A stretch of 64,000 bases of DNA from Nocardia nova SH22a (GTDB lineage Bacteria; Actinomycetota; Actinomycetes; Mycobacteriales; Mycobacteriaceae): NCBI RefSeq assembly GCF_000523235.1, contig NZ_CP006850.1:3534001-3598000 (forward strand), written 5' to 3'. Under the pieces are notes generated by a model. It was not told the DNA's origin. It ran no database searches and was given only the letters and a program-made list of their open reading frames with translations. Below, in pieces: positions 17,486 to 26,658 of the stretch. The first letter of the stretch is position 1. Each line of letters begins with the position of its first letter. A program made the translations under genes and the position numbers.

Positions 17486-20400
17486 CCGACGAACTGTTCC
17501 CGACCGGCGATGTGCGCACCGTCGACGACCGCCCGCGGCCACGTCGGCGCGCACGACCCACGGGCGAATCCGCCGCCGGACGGTTCGCCACCGGCGGGGA
17601 AGCGGGCCCCCGGCGCGATTCGTCCGAATTCGATCTGTGCGGCGAATTGCCCACCGGCACAACCATCCTGGAGGCCAGCGCCGGAACCGGGAAGACCTAT
17701 GCCATCGTCGGGCTGGCGGTGCGTTTCGTCGCCGAGGGTGTCGTGGACATCTCCCAGCTGCTGCTGGTGACCTTCAGCCGGGCCGCGACCCAGGAACTGC
17801 GCGAGCGCACCCGCGACCGTTTCGTCGCGGTCGCCGCCGCACTCGCCGAACCGGCCACCGCCCGGTCGGCCGACGACGAGCTGATCGTCCATCTGGCCGC
17901 GGCCGACGACGCCGAGGTGCTGCGGCGGCGCGCCCGGCTGGTGGCAGCACTGTCGGATTTCGACGCCGGAACCATTTCCACGACTCACGGGTTCTGCCAG
18001 CGCATGCTCGACGAACTCGGCATCGCGGGCGAGCACGATCCGCGGGTGCGGCTGGTGGAGGGAATCGAGGACCTGGTGACCACGGTCGCCGAGGATCTGT
18101 ATCTGGCCCGCTACGCCCGCGGCGGCGCGCCGATGCCGATCCGGCAGGCCACGGCACTGGCGAAAGCGGCGGTCGCCGATCGTCGCGCGCGACTGGTGCC
18201 CGGCGACGAACTCGGCGATCACCCGGCGGCCGAAGCGGCGGCCTTCGCGGCCGCGGTCCGCACGGAAGTGGAACGGCGCAAACGGCTTTCGGGCCTGCGC
18301 GACTACGACGACCAACTGGTCCTGCTGCACGACGTCCTCGCCGATCCCGCCCACGGCGAGCGAGCCTGCCGCCGCATCCGCGAGCGCTTCCCGGTGACCC
18401 TGGTGGACGAATTCCAGGACACCGATCCGCTGCAGTGGGACATCCTGCGGCGGGTGTTCCACACCCACACCACCCTCGTCCTGGTCGGCGATCCCAAACA
18501 GGCGATCTACGCCTTCCGGGGCGCCGAGGTGCTGAGCTATCTGGACGCGGTCGCGCTGGCGGGTGCGCGCCGCGAACTCGACATCAACCGGCGCAGCGAT
18601 GCCGGACTGCTGACGGCGCTGCACCACGTATTCGGCGGTGCGGCGCTGGGACATCCGGAGATCACCGTGCCGCCGGTGCGCGCGGTGCGCCCGCACACCC
18701 GGTTGAGCGGACCGGGTGACTCGCCGGTTCCGTTGCGGCTCAGGTTGTTTCCGCGTCAGGGCGCGGGTGCGCTCAACGGCAGCGGGTTTCCCGCGGTGGG
18801 GCGCCAGCGGGAACGGGTCGCCGACGATGTGGCCGCCGACATCGTGCGCACCCTCGAATCCGGTCTGCGCGTCGACGGCGCGGCGCTCGGGCCCGGTGAT
18901 ATCGCGGTCCTGGTGCGCAAACGCACCCAGATCGACGCGGTGCGCGCCGCGCTGGACCGGGCCGGGGTGGCGTCGGTGCTGGCCGGTGGTGCGAGTGTGT
19001 TCGGCACCCGCAGCGCCACCGACTGGCTGTGGGTGCTGCGGGCGCTGGAACAACCACATCGCGGCGACCGGGTGCGGCTGGCGGCGACCACTCCGCTGCT
19101 GGGCTACTCGGCCGCCGAGATCGACTCCGGCGGTGCGGATCTGGTCGGGCAGATCGGCACCCGGCTGCGCGAGGCCGCCCGGTTGTTCGCGCGCTCGGGA
19201 TTCGCGGCGGTCTTCGACCGGCTCGGTGCGCAGGCGCTCCCGGCGCCGCGCCTGCTGAGCGTTCTCGGCGGTGAGCGGCGGCTGACCGATCTGCGTCATA
19301 TCGCGCAGCTGCTCGACGAGGTGGCGAGCCGGGAATCGCTGGGGCTCACCGCGCTGACCCGCTGGCTGGCCGACCGGGTCCGGGATCCGGAGTCGGGCGC
19401 GGTCTCCGGGCGCAGCCGCCGCCTCGACCGCGATGCCGCCGCGGTGCAGATCGCGACCGTCCACGCCAGCAAGGGACTGGAATTCCCGATCGTCTACCTG
19501 CCGTTCGCCTGGGACAGCGCGAAGATTCCGGACCCGCCGACCCTGCTGTTCCACGACGGCCCCGACCGGGTGCTCGATGTGGGCGGCCCCGAGGCGCCCG
19601 GATACGCCGAACACAAACGCCGATGCGACGCCGAGGAGGCCGGTGAGGAACTGCGGCTGCTGTATGTCGCGCTGACCCGGGCGAAATGCCGGGTGGTCGC
19701 CTGGTGGGCCCCCACCTACGGCACCGCGTCCGCCCCGCTGCACCGGATGATCCTGGGCCGCGACCCGGGCAGCGCGGAGGTGCCCGCGCGCAGCGAGGTC
19801 GCCGCCGATCCGATCGCGTTGCGCCGGCTACAGGACTGGGCCGCCGCGGCCGGTCCCGGACTGATCGACATCGAACCGATCCGTGCCCCCGAACAACTGC
19901 GGCTGCGCACCGAGCGTGGCCGCGACGGCGACGTACACTTGGCCGCCGCGCGATTCGAGCGCACCGTGGACCACGAATGGCGCCGCACCTCCTATTCGGC
20001 GCTGACGGCCTCGGCGCACGAGCAGGCGCCCGCCGCACTCGACACCGCGGAAACGGTGTCCGGCGGTACCGACGAACCTCTTTCTCCCGCACCGGAACTC
20101 GAGACCGATCCGGGCGCGGAATTCGCCGGAGCCGCACCGTCGCTGATGAACGGCCTGCCCTACGGCGCCGAATTCGGCACCCTCGTCCACGGCGTCCTCG
20201 AACTGGTCGACACCGACGCGCCGGATCTCGCCGCGGAGGTGCGCGCGCGATGCGCGCACGCGGTCGCGGAACTGATGGCCGACATCGATCCCGACGAACT
20301 CGCCCGCGCGCTGGTCGCGGTGCTGCGCACCTCGGTGGACCCGGTCGCGCTCGCCGACATCCGGTCCCGCGACCGGCTCGAGGAGCTGGAATTCGAACTG

Positions 20401-20922
20401 CCGCTCGCGGGCGGTGACGACCCGGTGGCGCGACGGGTGAGCGTGCGCCGTATCGCCGATCTGCTGCGCGCCCATCTGCCCGCCGACGATCCGTTCGCCG
20501 AGTACGCCGCGGCGGTGGAACTGCTCGACGACATCGCGCTGAAGGGCTTCCTCACCGGCAGTATCGACGCCGTATTGCGCACGGCCGGGCCACGTTTCGT
20601 GGTCGTGGACTACAAGACCAACCGGCTGGGTTCCGGTGATCTGACCGTCGCCCATTACACCCGCGACCGGATGGCGCAGGAGATGGCGCGCTCGCACTAC
20701 CCGCTGCAGGCGCTGTTGTATTCCGCCGCGCTGCACCGGTATCTGCGCTGGCGGATGCCCGATTACGATCCGGCCCGGCATCTGGGCGGGGTGCGCTACC
20801 TGTTCGTGCGCGGCATGATCGGCCCGGACACACCGCCCGGTCACGGCGTCTTCGACTGGGATCCGCCGGTGGACCTGGTGGTGGCGCTGTCGGATCTGCT
20901 GGCGGGCGGGAGGACCCGATGA
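17482..20922 (+). CDS. recB: Exodeoxyribonuclease V beta chain RecB
   Basis: A 1146-residue UvrD-type 3'-5' helicase plus nuclease. Walker A is ILEASAGTGKTYAI (about 62-75), Walker B VTLVDEFQDTDPLQWD (about 310), and VATVHASKGLEFPIVYLPFA is motif V. The C-terminal RecB nuclease is intact: LTGSIDAVL supplies the Asp and VVVDYKTNRL (about 1040) the D-x-K pair, so both helicase and nuclease should work. An Arg/Gly-rich N-terminal stretch of some 50 residues precedes the helicase. It starts within the recC stop and ends within the recD start (ATGA). Confidence 0.95.
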   Translation: MTDELFPTGDVRTVDDRPRPRRRARPTGESAAGRFATGGEAGPRRDSSEFDLCGELPTGTTILEASAGTGKTYAIVGLAVRFVAEGVVDISQLLLVTFSRAATQELRERTRDRFVAVAAALAEPATARSADDELIVHLAAADDAEVLRRRARLVAALSDFDAGTISTTHGFCQRMLDELGIAGEHDPRVRLVEGIEDLVTTVAEDLYLARYARGGAPMPIRQATALAKAAVADRRARLVPGDELGDHPAAEAAAFAAAVRTEVERRKRLSGLRDYDDQLVLLHDVLADPAHGERACRRIRERFPVTLVDEFQDTDPLQWDILRRVFHTHTTLVLVGDPKQAIYAFRGAEVLSYLDAVALAGARRELDINRRSDAGLLTALHHVFGGAALGHPEITVPPVRAVRPHTRLSGPGDSPVPLRLRLFPRQGAGALNGSGFPAVGRQRERVADDVAADIVRTLESGLRVDGAALGPGDIAVLVRKRTQIDAVRAALDRAGVASVLAGGASVFGTRSATDWLWVLRALEQPHRGDRVRLAATTPLLGYSAAEIDSGGADLVGQIGTRLREAARLFARSGFAAVFDRLGAQALPAPRLLSVLGGERRLTDLRHIAQLLDEVASRESLGLTALTRWLADRVRDPESGAVSGRSRRLDRDAAAVQIATVHASKGLEFPIVYLPFAWDSAKIPDPPTLLFHDGPDRVLDVGGPEAPGYAEHKRRCDAEEAGEELRLLYVALTRAKCRVVAWWAPTYGTASAPLHRMILGRDPGSAEVPARSEVAADPIALRRLQDWAAAAGPGLIDIEPIRAPEQLRLRTERGRDGDVHLAAARFERTVDHEWRRTSYSALTASAHEQAPAALDTAETVSGGTDEPLSPAPELETDPGAEFAGAAPSLMNGLPYGAEFGTLVHGVLELVDTDAPDLAAEVRARCAHAVAELMADIDPDELARALVAVLRTSVDPVALADIRSRDRLEELEFELPLAGGDDPVARRVSVRRIADLLRAHLPADDPFAEYAAAVELLDDIALKGFLTGSIDAVLRTAGPRFVVVDYKTNRLGSGDLTVAHYTRDRMAQEMARSHYPLQALLYSAALHRYLRWRMPDYDPARHLGGVRYLFVRGMIGPDTPPGHGVFDWDPPVDLVVALSDLLAGGRTR

Positions 20923-22796
20923 CCGCCATCGAACTCGCCCAGCGCGCCACCGGGCTCCTGCGCACCTTCAACACCGCCGGTGTGCTGTCGGCCGCCGACG
21001 TGCACGTGGCGTTGCGGCTCGGCCGCCTCGGCGGGGAATCGGGCGAGCAGGTGCTGCTGGCCGCCGCGCTCGCGGTGCGGGCCGTCCGATCCGGATCGGT
21101 GTGCCTGGAACTGCGGCGCATGCACGAAATCGGTGTCGACGGTGAGGGTTTCGATCTCGGCGACGCCGAACCGGTCGACCCCGCCCTGCTGCCCTGGCCC
21201 GAGGTCGAATCGCTGTGCGCGGCACTGCGGGCCAGTCCGCTGGTGTGCGGCAGCCCGGCCGGACCGCTGCGCCCGCTGCGGCTGGTCGACTCGGCGGGCG
21301 GCCCGCTGCTGTACCTGGACCGATACCATCGCCAGGAGCAGACCATCCGGGAAGCGCTCGCCGAACGGGCCCAGGGGCATCCGATGGTCGATCCCGCGAC
21401 CGTGCGCCGCGAACTGGATCGGCTGTTCCCCGGCACCGGCGAGCCGGGCGCGCCGCCGGACCGCCAGCGCATCGCCGCCGCGGTCGCCGCCACCGGCTGG
21501 ACCACCGTCGTCGCCGGGGGACCGGGAACGGGCAAGACCCACACCATCGCCCGGATCCTGGCCCTGCTCGCCGCCCATCAGCGCGCGATACCCGGCGCCG
21601 CGCCGCTGCGCATGGCGCTGGCCGCCCCGACCGGCAAAGCCGCTGCGCGCCTGCAGGAATCGGTCCGCGAACAGGCCGCCGGGCTGGATCTGCCGGAGCT
21701 CACCGCCGCCACCGTGCACCGGTTGCTGGGCTGGCAGCGCGGCGGTACCACCCGGTTCCGTCATCACGCCCACAACCGGCTGCCCTACGACGTGATCGTG
21801 GTCGACGAGACCTCGATGGTGTCGCTGACGATGATGAGCCGCCTGCTGCCCGCGGTCCGCCCGGACGCCCGGCTGGTCCTGGTGGGCGACCCCGATCAGC
21901 TGGCCTCCGTGGACGCCGGGGCCGTCCTCGCGGATCTGGTCGCGGGACCGGTGCTGGGCCCGCCGAATCCGGTGCTCCAGCAGATCCTGGACGCGGGGCC
22001 CGCCACCCCGGGACCGGAGGATCTCAGCGAGCGGGAACGGGATCGATTGCGCGGCGGCATGATTCGCCTGACCCGGGGCCGCCGCTTCGGCGGCCGCATC
22101 GCCGATCTGGCGGTCGCGGTGCGCGCCGGTGACGCCGACACCGCCCTGGAACTGCTCACCGAGGGCGGCCCCGAACTGTCCCTGCACGATCCCGACGACA
22201 TCGCCGGGGTGCGTGCCGATGTGGTCGATACCGCCCGCGACGCCACCGCCGCCGCGGAGGCCGGGGACGCGGCGGCCGCGCTGACCGCGATGGAATCGCA
22301 CCGCCTGCTGTGCGCGCACCGGCAGGGCCCCTTCGGCGTCGAACGCTGGGACCGGATGGCCGGAACCTGGGTGGCCGCCGCCGGAATCGGCGCCGAATCC
22401 GCTGCCGGGCACTGGTTTCCGGGACAGCCGCTGCTGGTCACCGCCAACGATCACGAGGCCCGCATCTACAACGGCGACACCGGGGTGATCGTGCGCGCGC
22501 CCGACGGCGGCCTGCGCGCGGCCCTGCAGCGCGGCAGCGAGCCGTATCTGGTGCACCCCACGCAGTTTCCGGGCGTCACCACGGTGTACGCCATGACGAT
22601 CCACCGCAGTCAGGGCAGTCAGTACCGCGCGGTGACCATTGTCGTCCCCGGAGCGGAATCGACGCTGCTGACCCGCGAACTGCTCTACACCGCGATCACT
22701 CGCGCCCGGGAGCGTGTGCGGGTGATCGGCACCGCGGAGGCGCTGCGGGCGGGTATCTCGCGGCGGGTGCTGCGGGCCAGCGGCCTGCGCGGCTGA
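20919..22796 (+). CDS. recD: Exodeoxyribonuclease V alpha chain RecD
   Basis: The 625-residue superfamily 1B 5'-3' helicase of RecBCD. Walker A is VVAGGPGTGKTHTIARIL (about 196-213), Walker B VIVVDETSMVSLTMMSRLLP, and the C-terminal VYAMTIHRSQGSQY plus TRELLYTAITRARERVRVIG are the UvrD_C_2 motifs. ATG 20919 overlaps the recB stop, so recC-recB-recD is a single coupled operon. In mycobacteria RecBCD serves single-strand annealing while AdnAB does recombination; that division probably applies here too. The stop codon sits in a hairpin shared with the convergent TetR gene. Confidence 0.95.
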   Translation: MTAIELAQRATGLLRTFNTAGVLSAADVHVALRLGRLGGESGEQVLLAAALAVRAVRSGSVCLELRRMHEIGVDGEGFDLGDAEPVDPALLPWPEVESLCAALRASPLVCGSPAGPLRPLRLVDSAGGPLLYLDRYHRQEQTIREALAERAQGHPMVDPATVRRELDRLFPGTGEPGAPPDRQRIAAAVAATGWTTVVAGGPGTGKTHTIARILALLAAHQRAIPGAAPLRMALAAPTGKAAARLQESVREQAAGLDLPELTAATVHRLLGWQRGGTTRFRHHAHNRLPYDVIVVDETSMVSLTMMSRLLPAVRPDARLVLVGDPDQLASVDAGAVLADLVAGPVLGPPNPVLQQILDAGPATPGPEDLSERERDRLRGGMIRLTRGRRFGGRIADLAVAVRAGDADTALELLTEGGPELSLHDPDDIAGVRADVVDTARDATAAAEAGDAAAALTAMESHRLLCAHRQGPFGVERWDRMAGTWVAAAGIGAESAAGHWFPGQPLLVTANDHEARIYNGDTGVIVRAPDGGLRAALQRGSEPYLVHPTQFPGVTTVYAMTIHRSQGSQYRAVTIVVPGAESTLLTRELLYTAITRARERVRVIGTAEALRAGISRRVLRASGLRG

Positions 22797-22810
22797 GCGT
22801 TCAGCCGCGC
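22787..22810. terminator. Hairpin enclosing the recD and TetR stop codons
   Basis: GCGCGGCTGA at 22787-22796 pairs perfectly with TCAGCCGCGC at 22801-22810 across a four-base loop. The left arm contains the recD stop and the right arm the stop of the convergent TetR gene. There is no T run, as is common in actinobacteria. It would work in both directions. Confidence 0.65.
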
Positions 22811-23502
22811 GCGGTGGCGAAGATGCCCGGAATCGTCAGCGCCAGTTCGACATCCTCGCGCCGCCCCAGCGTCACCAGCACATTGCGAATCATGGTCAGC
22901 CGCGCCTCGGCGACCTCCGCGGTATCCGGTTCGGCGCCCGGCGCGGTGGCCAGCGAGACGCGGTAGACCACGAATTCGCAGACCTGCAGGGCGGTGTCGA
23001 GGTCCAGTGGTGTCGGCAGCTCCCGGCCCAGCAGTTGGAATTTGTCCCGCACGAGCGCCCGGATGTCGTCGAAGGCCTCCTCGCGATAGGCCGAGACCGG
23101 TGAGGCCGGGTCGTGCAGTTCGGCGAACACCGGCCGCAGCATGGGACCGTGTCCGCGGGCCCAGTCGAGATAGGCGTCGATGATGCCGATGCCGAGCGCC
23201 ACCGGTTCCTCGGAGCGTGCGAGCGCGGTGCGGATACCGCCCACGAGTCCCTCGTTGGACAGGGTCAGCACCACATCCAACGGTGCGGTGGCATTGGCGA
23301 AGTAGCGATAGAAGGTGGGGCGCGAGATGCCCGCGCGGTCGATGATGCGCGCGACGCTGAGCCCGCGCGACCCGTGCTCGGTGAACACCGCCGCGGTGGC
23401 CACCACGATGCGCGAGCGCACCTCGTCGGCCTGTTCCCGGGTCTGCGGCGGGCGGCCGCGGCGGGCGCCGCTGTGAGGAGTGACCACCGCATCCTCGGAC
23501 AT
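22801..23502 (-). CDS. TetR-family regulator divergent from aldehyde dehydrogenase/SDR pair
   Basis: A 233-residue TetR protein. After a GARRGRPPQTREQADEVRSR arm, the helix-turn-helix spans about residues 30-75, ending ISRPTFYRYFANATAPLDVV. The C-terminal ligand domain is helical and of EthR-like character. ATG 23502 has AGGGAGG eight bases upstream; the in-frame ATG at 23523 lacks one. The divergent gap contains two related palindromes downstream of a good promoter, so it probably represses the dehydrogenase pair and itself. The inducer may be an aldehyde or alcohol metabolite. Confidence 0.88.
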   Translation of the reverse strand: MSEDAVVTPHSGARRGRPPQTREQADEVRSRIVVATAAVFTEHGSRGLSVARIIDRAGISRPTFYRYFANATAPLDVVLTLSNEGLVGGIRTALARSEEPVALGIGIIDAYLDWARGHGPMLRPVFAELHDPASPVSAYREEAFDDIRALVRDKFQLLGRELPTPLDLDTALQVCEFVVYRVSLATAPGAEPDTAEVAEARLTMIRNVLVTLGRREDVELALTIPGIFATARG

Positions 23503-23533
23503 CTGTGGGACCTCCCTGATCATCGCGGGAAAC

Positions 23534-23561
23534 TTGACAGTGCCCCGAACATCCCTATTAA
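23534..23561 (+). promoter_or_regulatory. Probable sigma-70-type promoter of the aldehyde dehydrogenase operon
   Basis: TTGACA at 23534-23539, a 16-bp spacer and TATTAA at 23556-23561, read rightward. The start codon lies 72 bp downstream and two palindromes follow the -10 element directly. Confidence 0.55.
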
Positions 23562-23563
23562 TC

Positions 23564-23593
23564 TAACATCGGTGTTAATGTAACACTGGTGTT
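23564..23593. promoter_or_regulatory. Two adjacent TetR operator palindromes
   Basis: TAACATCGGTGTTA at 23564-23577 (arms TAACA/TGTTA) and AACACTGGTGTT at 23582-23593 (arms AACAC/GTGTT) share the core AACA-N4-5-TGTT, with centres 17 bp apart. They sit just after the rightward -10 element, a position suited to repression by the adjacent TetR protein. Confidence 0.65.
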
Positions 23594-23632
23594 CAGTAAA
23601 TTGCCGGACACGTGCCGATCGAGAGGGCCGAC

Positions 23633-25198
23633 ATGACGACCGCCCCGGAACTCACCACCGCTCTGCCCCCGGAGCTGGTGGATCGTCTGCTGACCCACGC
23701 CGTCGCCGGTGGCGCCGCGTCGGTGCCGATCCACGCCCCGGCCAGCGGCGTCAAGATCGTCGATCTGCCGCAGTCGTCGACCGCCGACATCGAATCCGCC
23801 TTCGCGACCGCCCGCACCGCCCAGGAGAGCTGGGCGCGGGTGCCCGTGCGCGAGCGGGTGGCGGTCCTGCGCCGCTTCCACGATCTGGTCCTCGCCGAGC
23901 AAGGCACCATCCTCGACATCGTGCAGACCGAGGCCGGTAAGTCCCGCGTGCACGCCTTCGACGAGGTCGGCGACGTGGCGGTCAACGCCCGCTACTACGC
24001 CGCCGCCGCGCCGCGCCTGCTGGCCTCCCGGAGCCCGCGCGGAGTGCTGCCGGTCCTGACCCAGGTGGAGGTCCGCAACCGGCCCAAGGGCGTGGTCGCG
24101 GTGATCTCGCCGTGGAACTATCCGCTCGCGCTGGCCGCCTCCGACGCGCTGCCCGCGCTGATGGCCGGTAACGCCGTGGTCGCGCGGCCGGACAATCAGA
24201 CCGCGCTCACCGCGCTGTGGGCCATCGACGCCGCCGAACGGGCCGGGCTGCCGAAGGGCCTGTGGCAGGCGGTACTCGGTCGCGGCTCGGTCATCGGCGG
24301 CGAGGTCATCGCCCGCGCCGACTACGTCGACTACACCGGCTCCAGCGCCACCGGCCGCACCATCGCGCAGCAGGCGGGCCAGCGGCTGATCGGGTACTCC
24401 CTGGAACTGGGCGGCAAGAATCCGCTGCTGGTCCTCGAGGACGCCGATGTGAGCGCGGCCGCCAAGATCGCGGTGCGGGCCTGCTTCGCCTCGGCCGGGC
24501 AGCTGTGCGAGTCGATCGAGCGCATCTACGTCCACGACCGGGTGCACGATCGGTTCGTGGCCGAATTCACCGCCGCGACACAGGCTCTGCGGCTCGGCAA
24601 GGATCTGGACTACTCCTACGAGATGGGCTCGCTGACCTTCCCGCGCCAGCTCGACACCGTCACCGCGCACGTCGAGGATGCCGTCGCCAAGGGCGCCACG
24701 GTCCTCGCCGGTGGCCGCGCCCGCCCGGATCTCGGGCCGTACTTCTACGAACCCACGATCCTGGCCGATGTCGCCCCGGGAATGACGGTGTACCGCGAGG
24801 AGACCTTCGGCCCGGTGGTGTCGGTGTACCGGGTGCACAGTGACGACGAGGCCGTCGAACAGGCCAACGACACCGCCTACGGCCTCAATGCCAGTGTGTG
24901 GAGCCGGAATACGGCCCGCGCCCGCGCCGTCGCCGCCCGCATCCACGCCGGATCGGTCAACGTCAACGAGGGCTTCATCGCGGCCTGGGGCAGTGTCGCG
25001 GCGCCGTCGGGCGGACTGGGCATCTCCGGTAGCGGGCGCAGGCACGGTCCGGAAGGACTGCTGAAATACGTCGACACCCAGACCATCGCCGTCCAGCGCG
25101 CCGTGCCGATCGCGCCGCTGCCGGGCATGTCGGAGGCGCTGTGGGCCAAGACGATGACACTGTACTTCGGTGCCATGAAGGCTCTGCGGCAGAAGTGA
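23633..25198 (+). CDS. Aldehyde dehydrogenase, succinate-semialdehyde dehydrogenase (GabD2) type
   Basis: A 521-residue NAD(P)-dependent aldehyde dehydrogenase. The cofactor-domain mark is VISPWNYPLALAASDALPAL, the general base glutamate is in LELGGKNPLLVL, and the catalytic cysteine in ASAGQLCESIERIYV. Overall pattern, length and GxGRRHGPEGLLKY ending resemble M. tuberculosis GabD2 (Rv1731), suggesting oxidation of succinate semialdehyde or a similar aldehyde to the acid. ATG 23633 follows GAGAGG by six bases. It leads a two-gene unit with an SDR and is probably repressed by the divergent TetR. The exact substrate is uncertain. Confidence 0.87.
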   Translation: MTTAPELTTALPPELVDRLLTHAVAGGAASVPIHAPASGVKIVDLPQSSTADIESAFATARTAQESWARVPVRERVAVLRRFHDLVLAEQGTILDIVQTEAGKSRVHAFDEVGDVAVNARYYAAAAPRLLASRSPRGVLPVLTQVEVRNRPKGVVAVISPWNYPLALAASDALPALMAGNAVVARPDNQTALTALWAIDAAERAGLPKGLWQAVLGRGSVIGGEVIARADYVDYTGSSATGRTIAQQAGQRLIGYSLELGGKNPLLVLEDADVSAAAKIAVRACFASAGQLCESIERIYVHDRVHDRFVAEFTAATQALRLGKDLDYSYEMGSLTFPRQLDTVTAHVEDAVAKGATVLAGGRARPDLGPYFYEPTILADVAPGMTVYREETFGPVVSVYRVHSDDEAVEQANDTAYGLNASVWSRNTARARAVAARIHAGSVNVNEGFIAAWGSVAAPSGGLGISGSGRRHGPEGLLKYVDTQTIAVQRAVPIAPLPGMSEALWAKTMTLYFGAMKALRQK

Positions 25199-25235
25199 TC
25201 TCGCCCGTCCGGGCACATCTGGAAAGGAACGGCAA

Positions 25236-26063
25236 ATGGATACGGTCGCGGGTAAGCGGGTGCTGATCACCGGCGCTGCGATGGGCCTGGGCAAATCGTT
25301 CGCCCAGCGCGCGATACGCGAACAGGCCGCCGACGTGGTGCTGTGGGATATCAACGAGACCGCGTTGAAGCAGACCGCGGCGGAACTGTCCTCGGGCGCG
25401 CTGAGCCGGGTGCACCACTACGTGGTCGACGTCTCGGACAAGGAGTCGATCGCCGCCGCCGCGGCCGCCGTGCGCGAGGAGGTCGGCGATATCGACATCC
25501 TGGTCAACAATGCCGGAATCGTGCGCGGCAACGGATACTTCTGGGAGACCGACAATCGCGCCGACATCGACAAGACGATGGCGATCAACTCCCTCGCGCC
25601 GATGTACATCGCGCTGGAGTTCCTGCCCGCGATGGTCAACCGCAAGACCCCCGCGCGCATGCTGAACATCGCGTCGTCGGCGGCGCTGGTGGCCAATCCG
25701 CGCATGAGCGTGTACGCGGCCTCCAAGTGGGCGGCGCTGGGCTGGTCGGATTCGGTCCGGCTGGAACTCGAACAGTCCGGCAACGAGCACGTCAAGGTCA
25801 CCACGGTGTGCCCGACCTACATCAACACCGGAATGTTCGACGGCGCCAAGGGATTCTGGTTCACCCCGATCCTCGACCAGGAAGAAGTGGTCGACACCGC
25901 GTGGGGCGAGATGAAGAACGGCTCACCGCTGGTGGTGCTGCCGTGGACCTCGCGCCTGAACCGGGCGATCTCGGGTCTGCTTCCGCTGAAACTGCGCGAC
26001 TACTACCTGAACAAGGTGGGCGTGTACCACTCGATGGACGAATTCACTGGTCGCAAGCCGTGA
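25236..26063 (+). CDS. Short-chain dehydrogenase/reductase, SDR16C-like
   Basis: A 275-residue classical SDR. TGAAMGLGKSFAQ is the cofactor loop, DILVNNAGIVRG the NNAG motif, ASSAA plus YAASKWAALGWSD the Ser-Tyr-Lys triad. The order and the C-terminal WGEMKNGSPLVVLPW resemble retinol/long-chain alcohol dehydrogenases (SDR16C). It probably interconverts an alcohol and the aldehyde that the upstream aldehyde dehydrogenase then oxidises; the two are 37 bp apart and co-transcribed. A good Shine-Dalgarno (GGAAAGGAA) precedes ATG 25236. A hairpin terminator follows. Confidence 0.87.
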   Translation: MDTVAGKRVLITGAAMGLGKSFAQRAIREQAADVVLWDINETALKQTAAELSSGALSRVHHYVVDVSDKESIAAAAAAVREEVGDIDILVNNAGIVRGNGYFWETDNRADIDKTMAINSLAPMYIALEFLPAMVNRKTPARMLNIASSAALVANPRMSVYAASKWAALGWSDSVRLELEQSGNEHVKVTTVCPTYINTGMFDGAKGFWFTPILDQEEVVDTAWGEMKNGSPLVVLPWTSRLNRAISGLLPLKLRDYYLNKVGVYHSMDEFTGRKP

Positions 26064-26069
26064 TTCGTG

Positions 26070-26102
26070 CCGGTCACGCTACCGCCACGGCAGCGTGACC
26101 GG
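26070..26102. terminator. Bidirectional hairpin between SDR and NUDIX genes
   Basis: CCGGTCACGCT at 26070-26080 pairs perfectly with AGCGTGACCGG at 26092-26102. The 11-base loop can pair a further three bases. It begins seven bases after the SDR stop and reaches into the last codons of the convergent NUDIX gene, so it can end both transcripts. Confidence 0.7.
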
Positions 26103-26573
26103 TTCCGCCGGTGTCCGCCCGGCCAGCAGTTCGCCGAGCAGATCGGCGAGCCCGAGCGGGTACACCGGCTGATCGGTGCGCGTGAGTTCGTCGCGGCGCC
26201 ACCACCGGTATTCCACGATGGACCGGCTCTCGTACTCCAGCAGGCCGGTGGTGTCCAGCTCGGCGCCGGTGGTGGCGAGCCGATGGAAGAAATAGTCCTC
26301 GCGGAAGATCCCCGACAGCCAGCCCGGGATGTCGAGATGTCCCGACGCGGTCGCCACCTGCGCGCCGAGTTCGGTCGTGCTGAGCCGGACGCCGGTCTCC
26401 TCCGCGAGTTCGCGGGCCGCCGCCTGGGCGGGCGACTCGGCGGCATCCATCCCGCCGCCGGGGGTGATCCAATACAGCGGATCGAGTTTGCCGCGATAGG
26501 CGATGAGCAGGATCCGGTCCTCGGCATCGGCGAGGATCACCCGGCCCGACCGCCGTACATAGTGCTGCTCCAC
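26079..26573 (-). CDS. NUDIX hydrolase
   Basis: A 164-residue NUDIX protein. The complete box Gx5Ex7REUxEExGU reads from GGMDAAESPAQAAARELAEE to TGV at about residues 39-61, so the metal-binding glutamates are intact. It should hydrolyse a nucleoside diphosphate linked to another moiety, possibly in nucleotide-pool cleaning, but the flanking sequence gives no substrate. It stands alone between convergent and divergent neighbours, and its terminal codons lie in a hairpin. Confidence 0.93.
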   Translation of the reverse strand: MEQHYVRRSGRVILADAEDRILLIAYRGKLDPLYWITPGGGMDAAESPAQAAARELAEETGVRLSTTELGAQVATASGHLDIPGWLSGIFREDYFFHRLATTGAELDTTGLLEYESRSIVEYRWWRRDELTRTDQPVYPLGLADLLGELLAGRTPAEPVTLPWR

Positions 26574-26658
26574 GAGGTTTCATGCTAACGGCAGGGCCGG
26601 TCGGGGATATGTCATACTCGGCGCGGCGGTATGCGCCGAGGGAGGACGGAAGTTACGC

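Noticed and set aside
14759..22604. Very long minus-strand frames (up to 801 residues) opposite recC, recB and recD
   Set aside because: All are opposite strongly conserved RecC/B/D coding sequence and have low-complexity Arg/Gly/His-rich translations, the usual GC-rich shadow frames.
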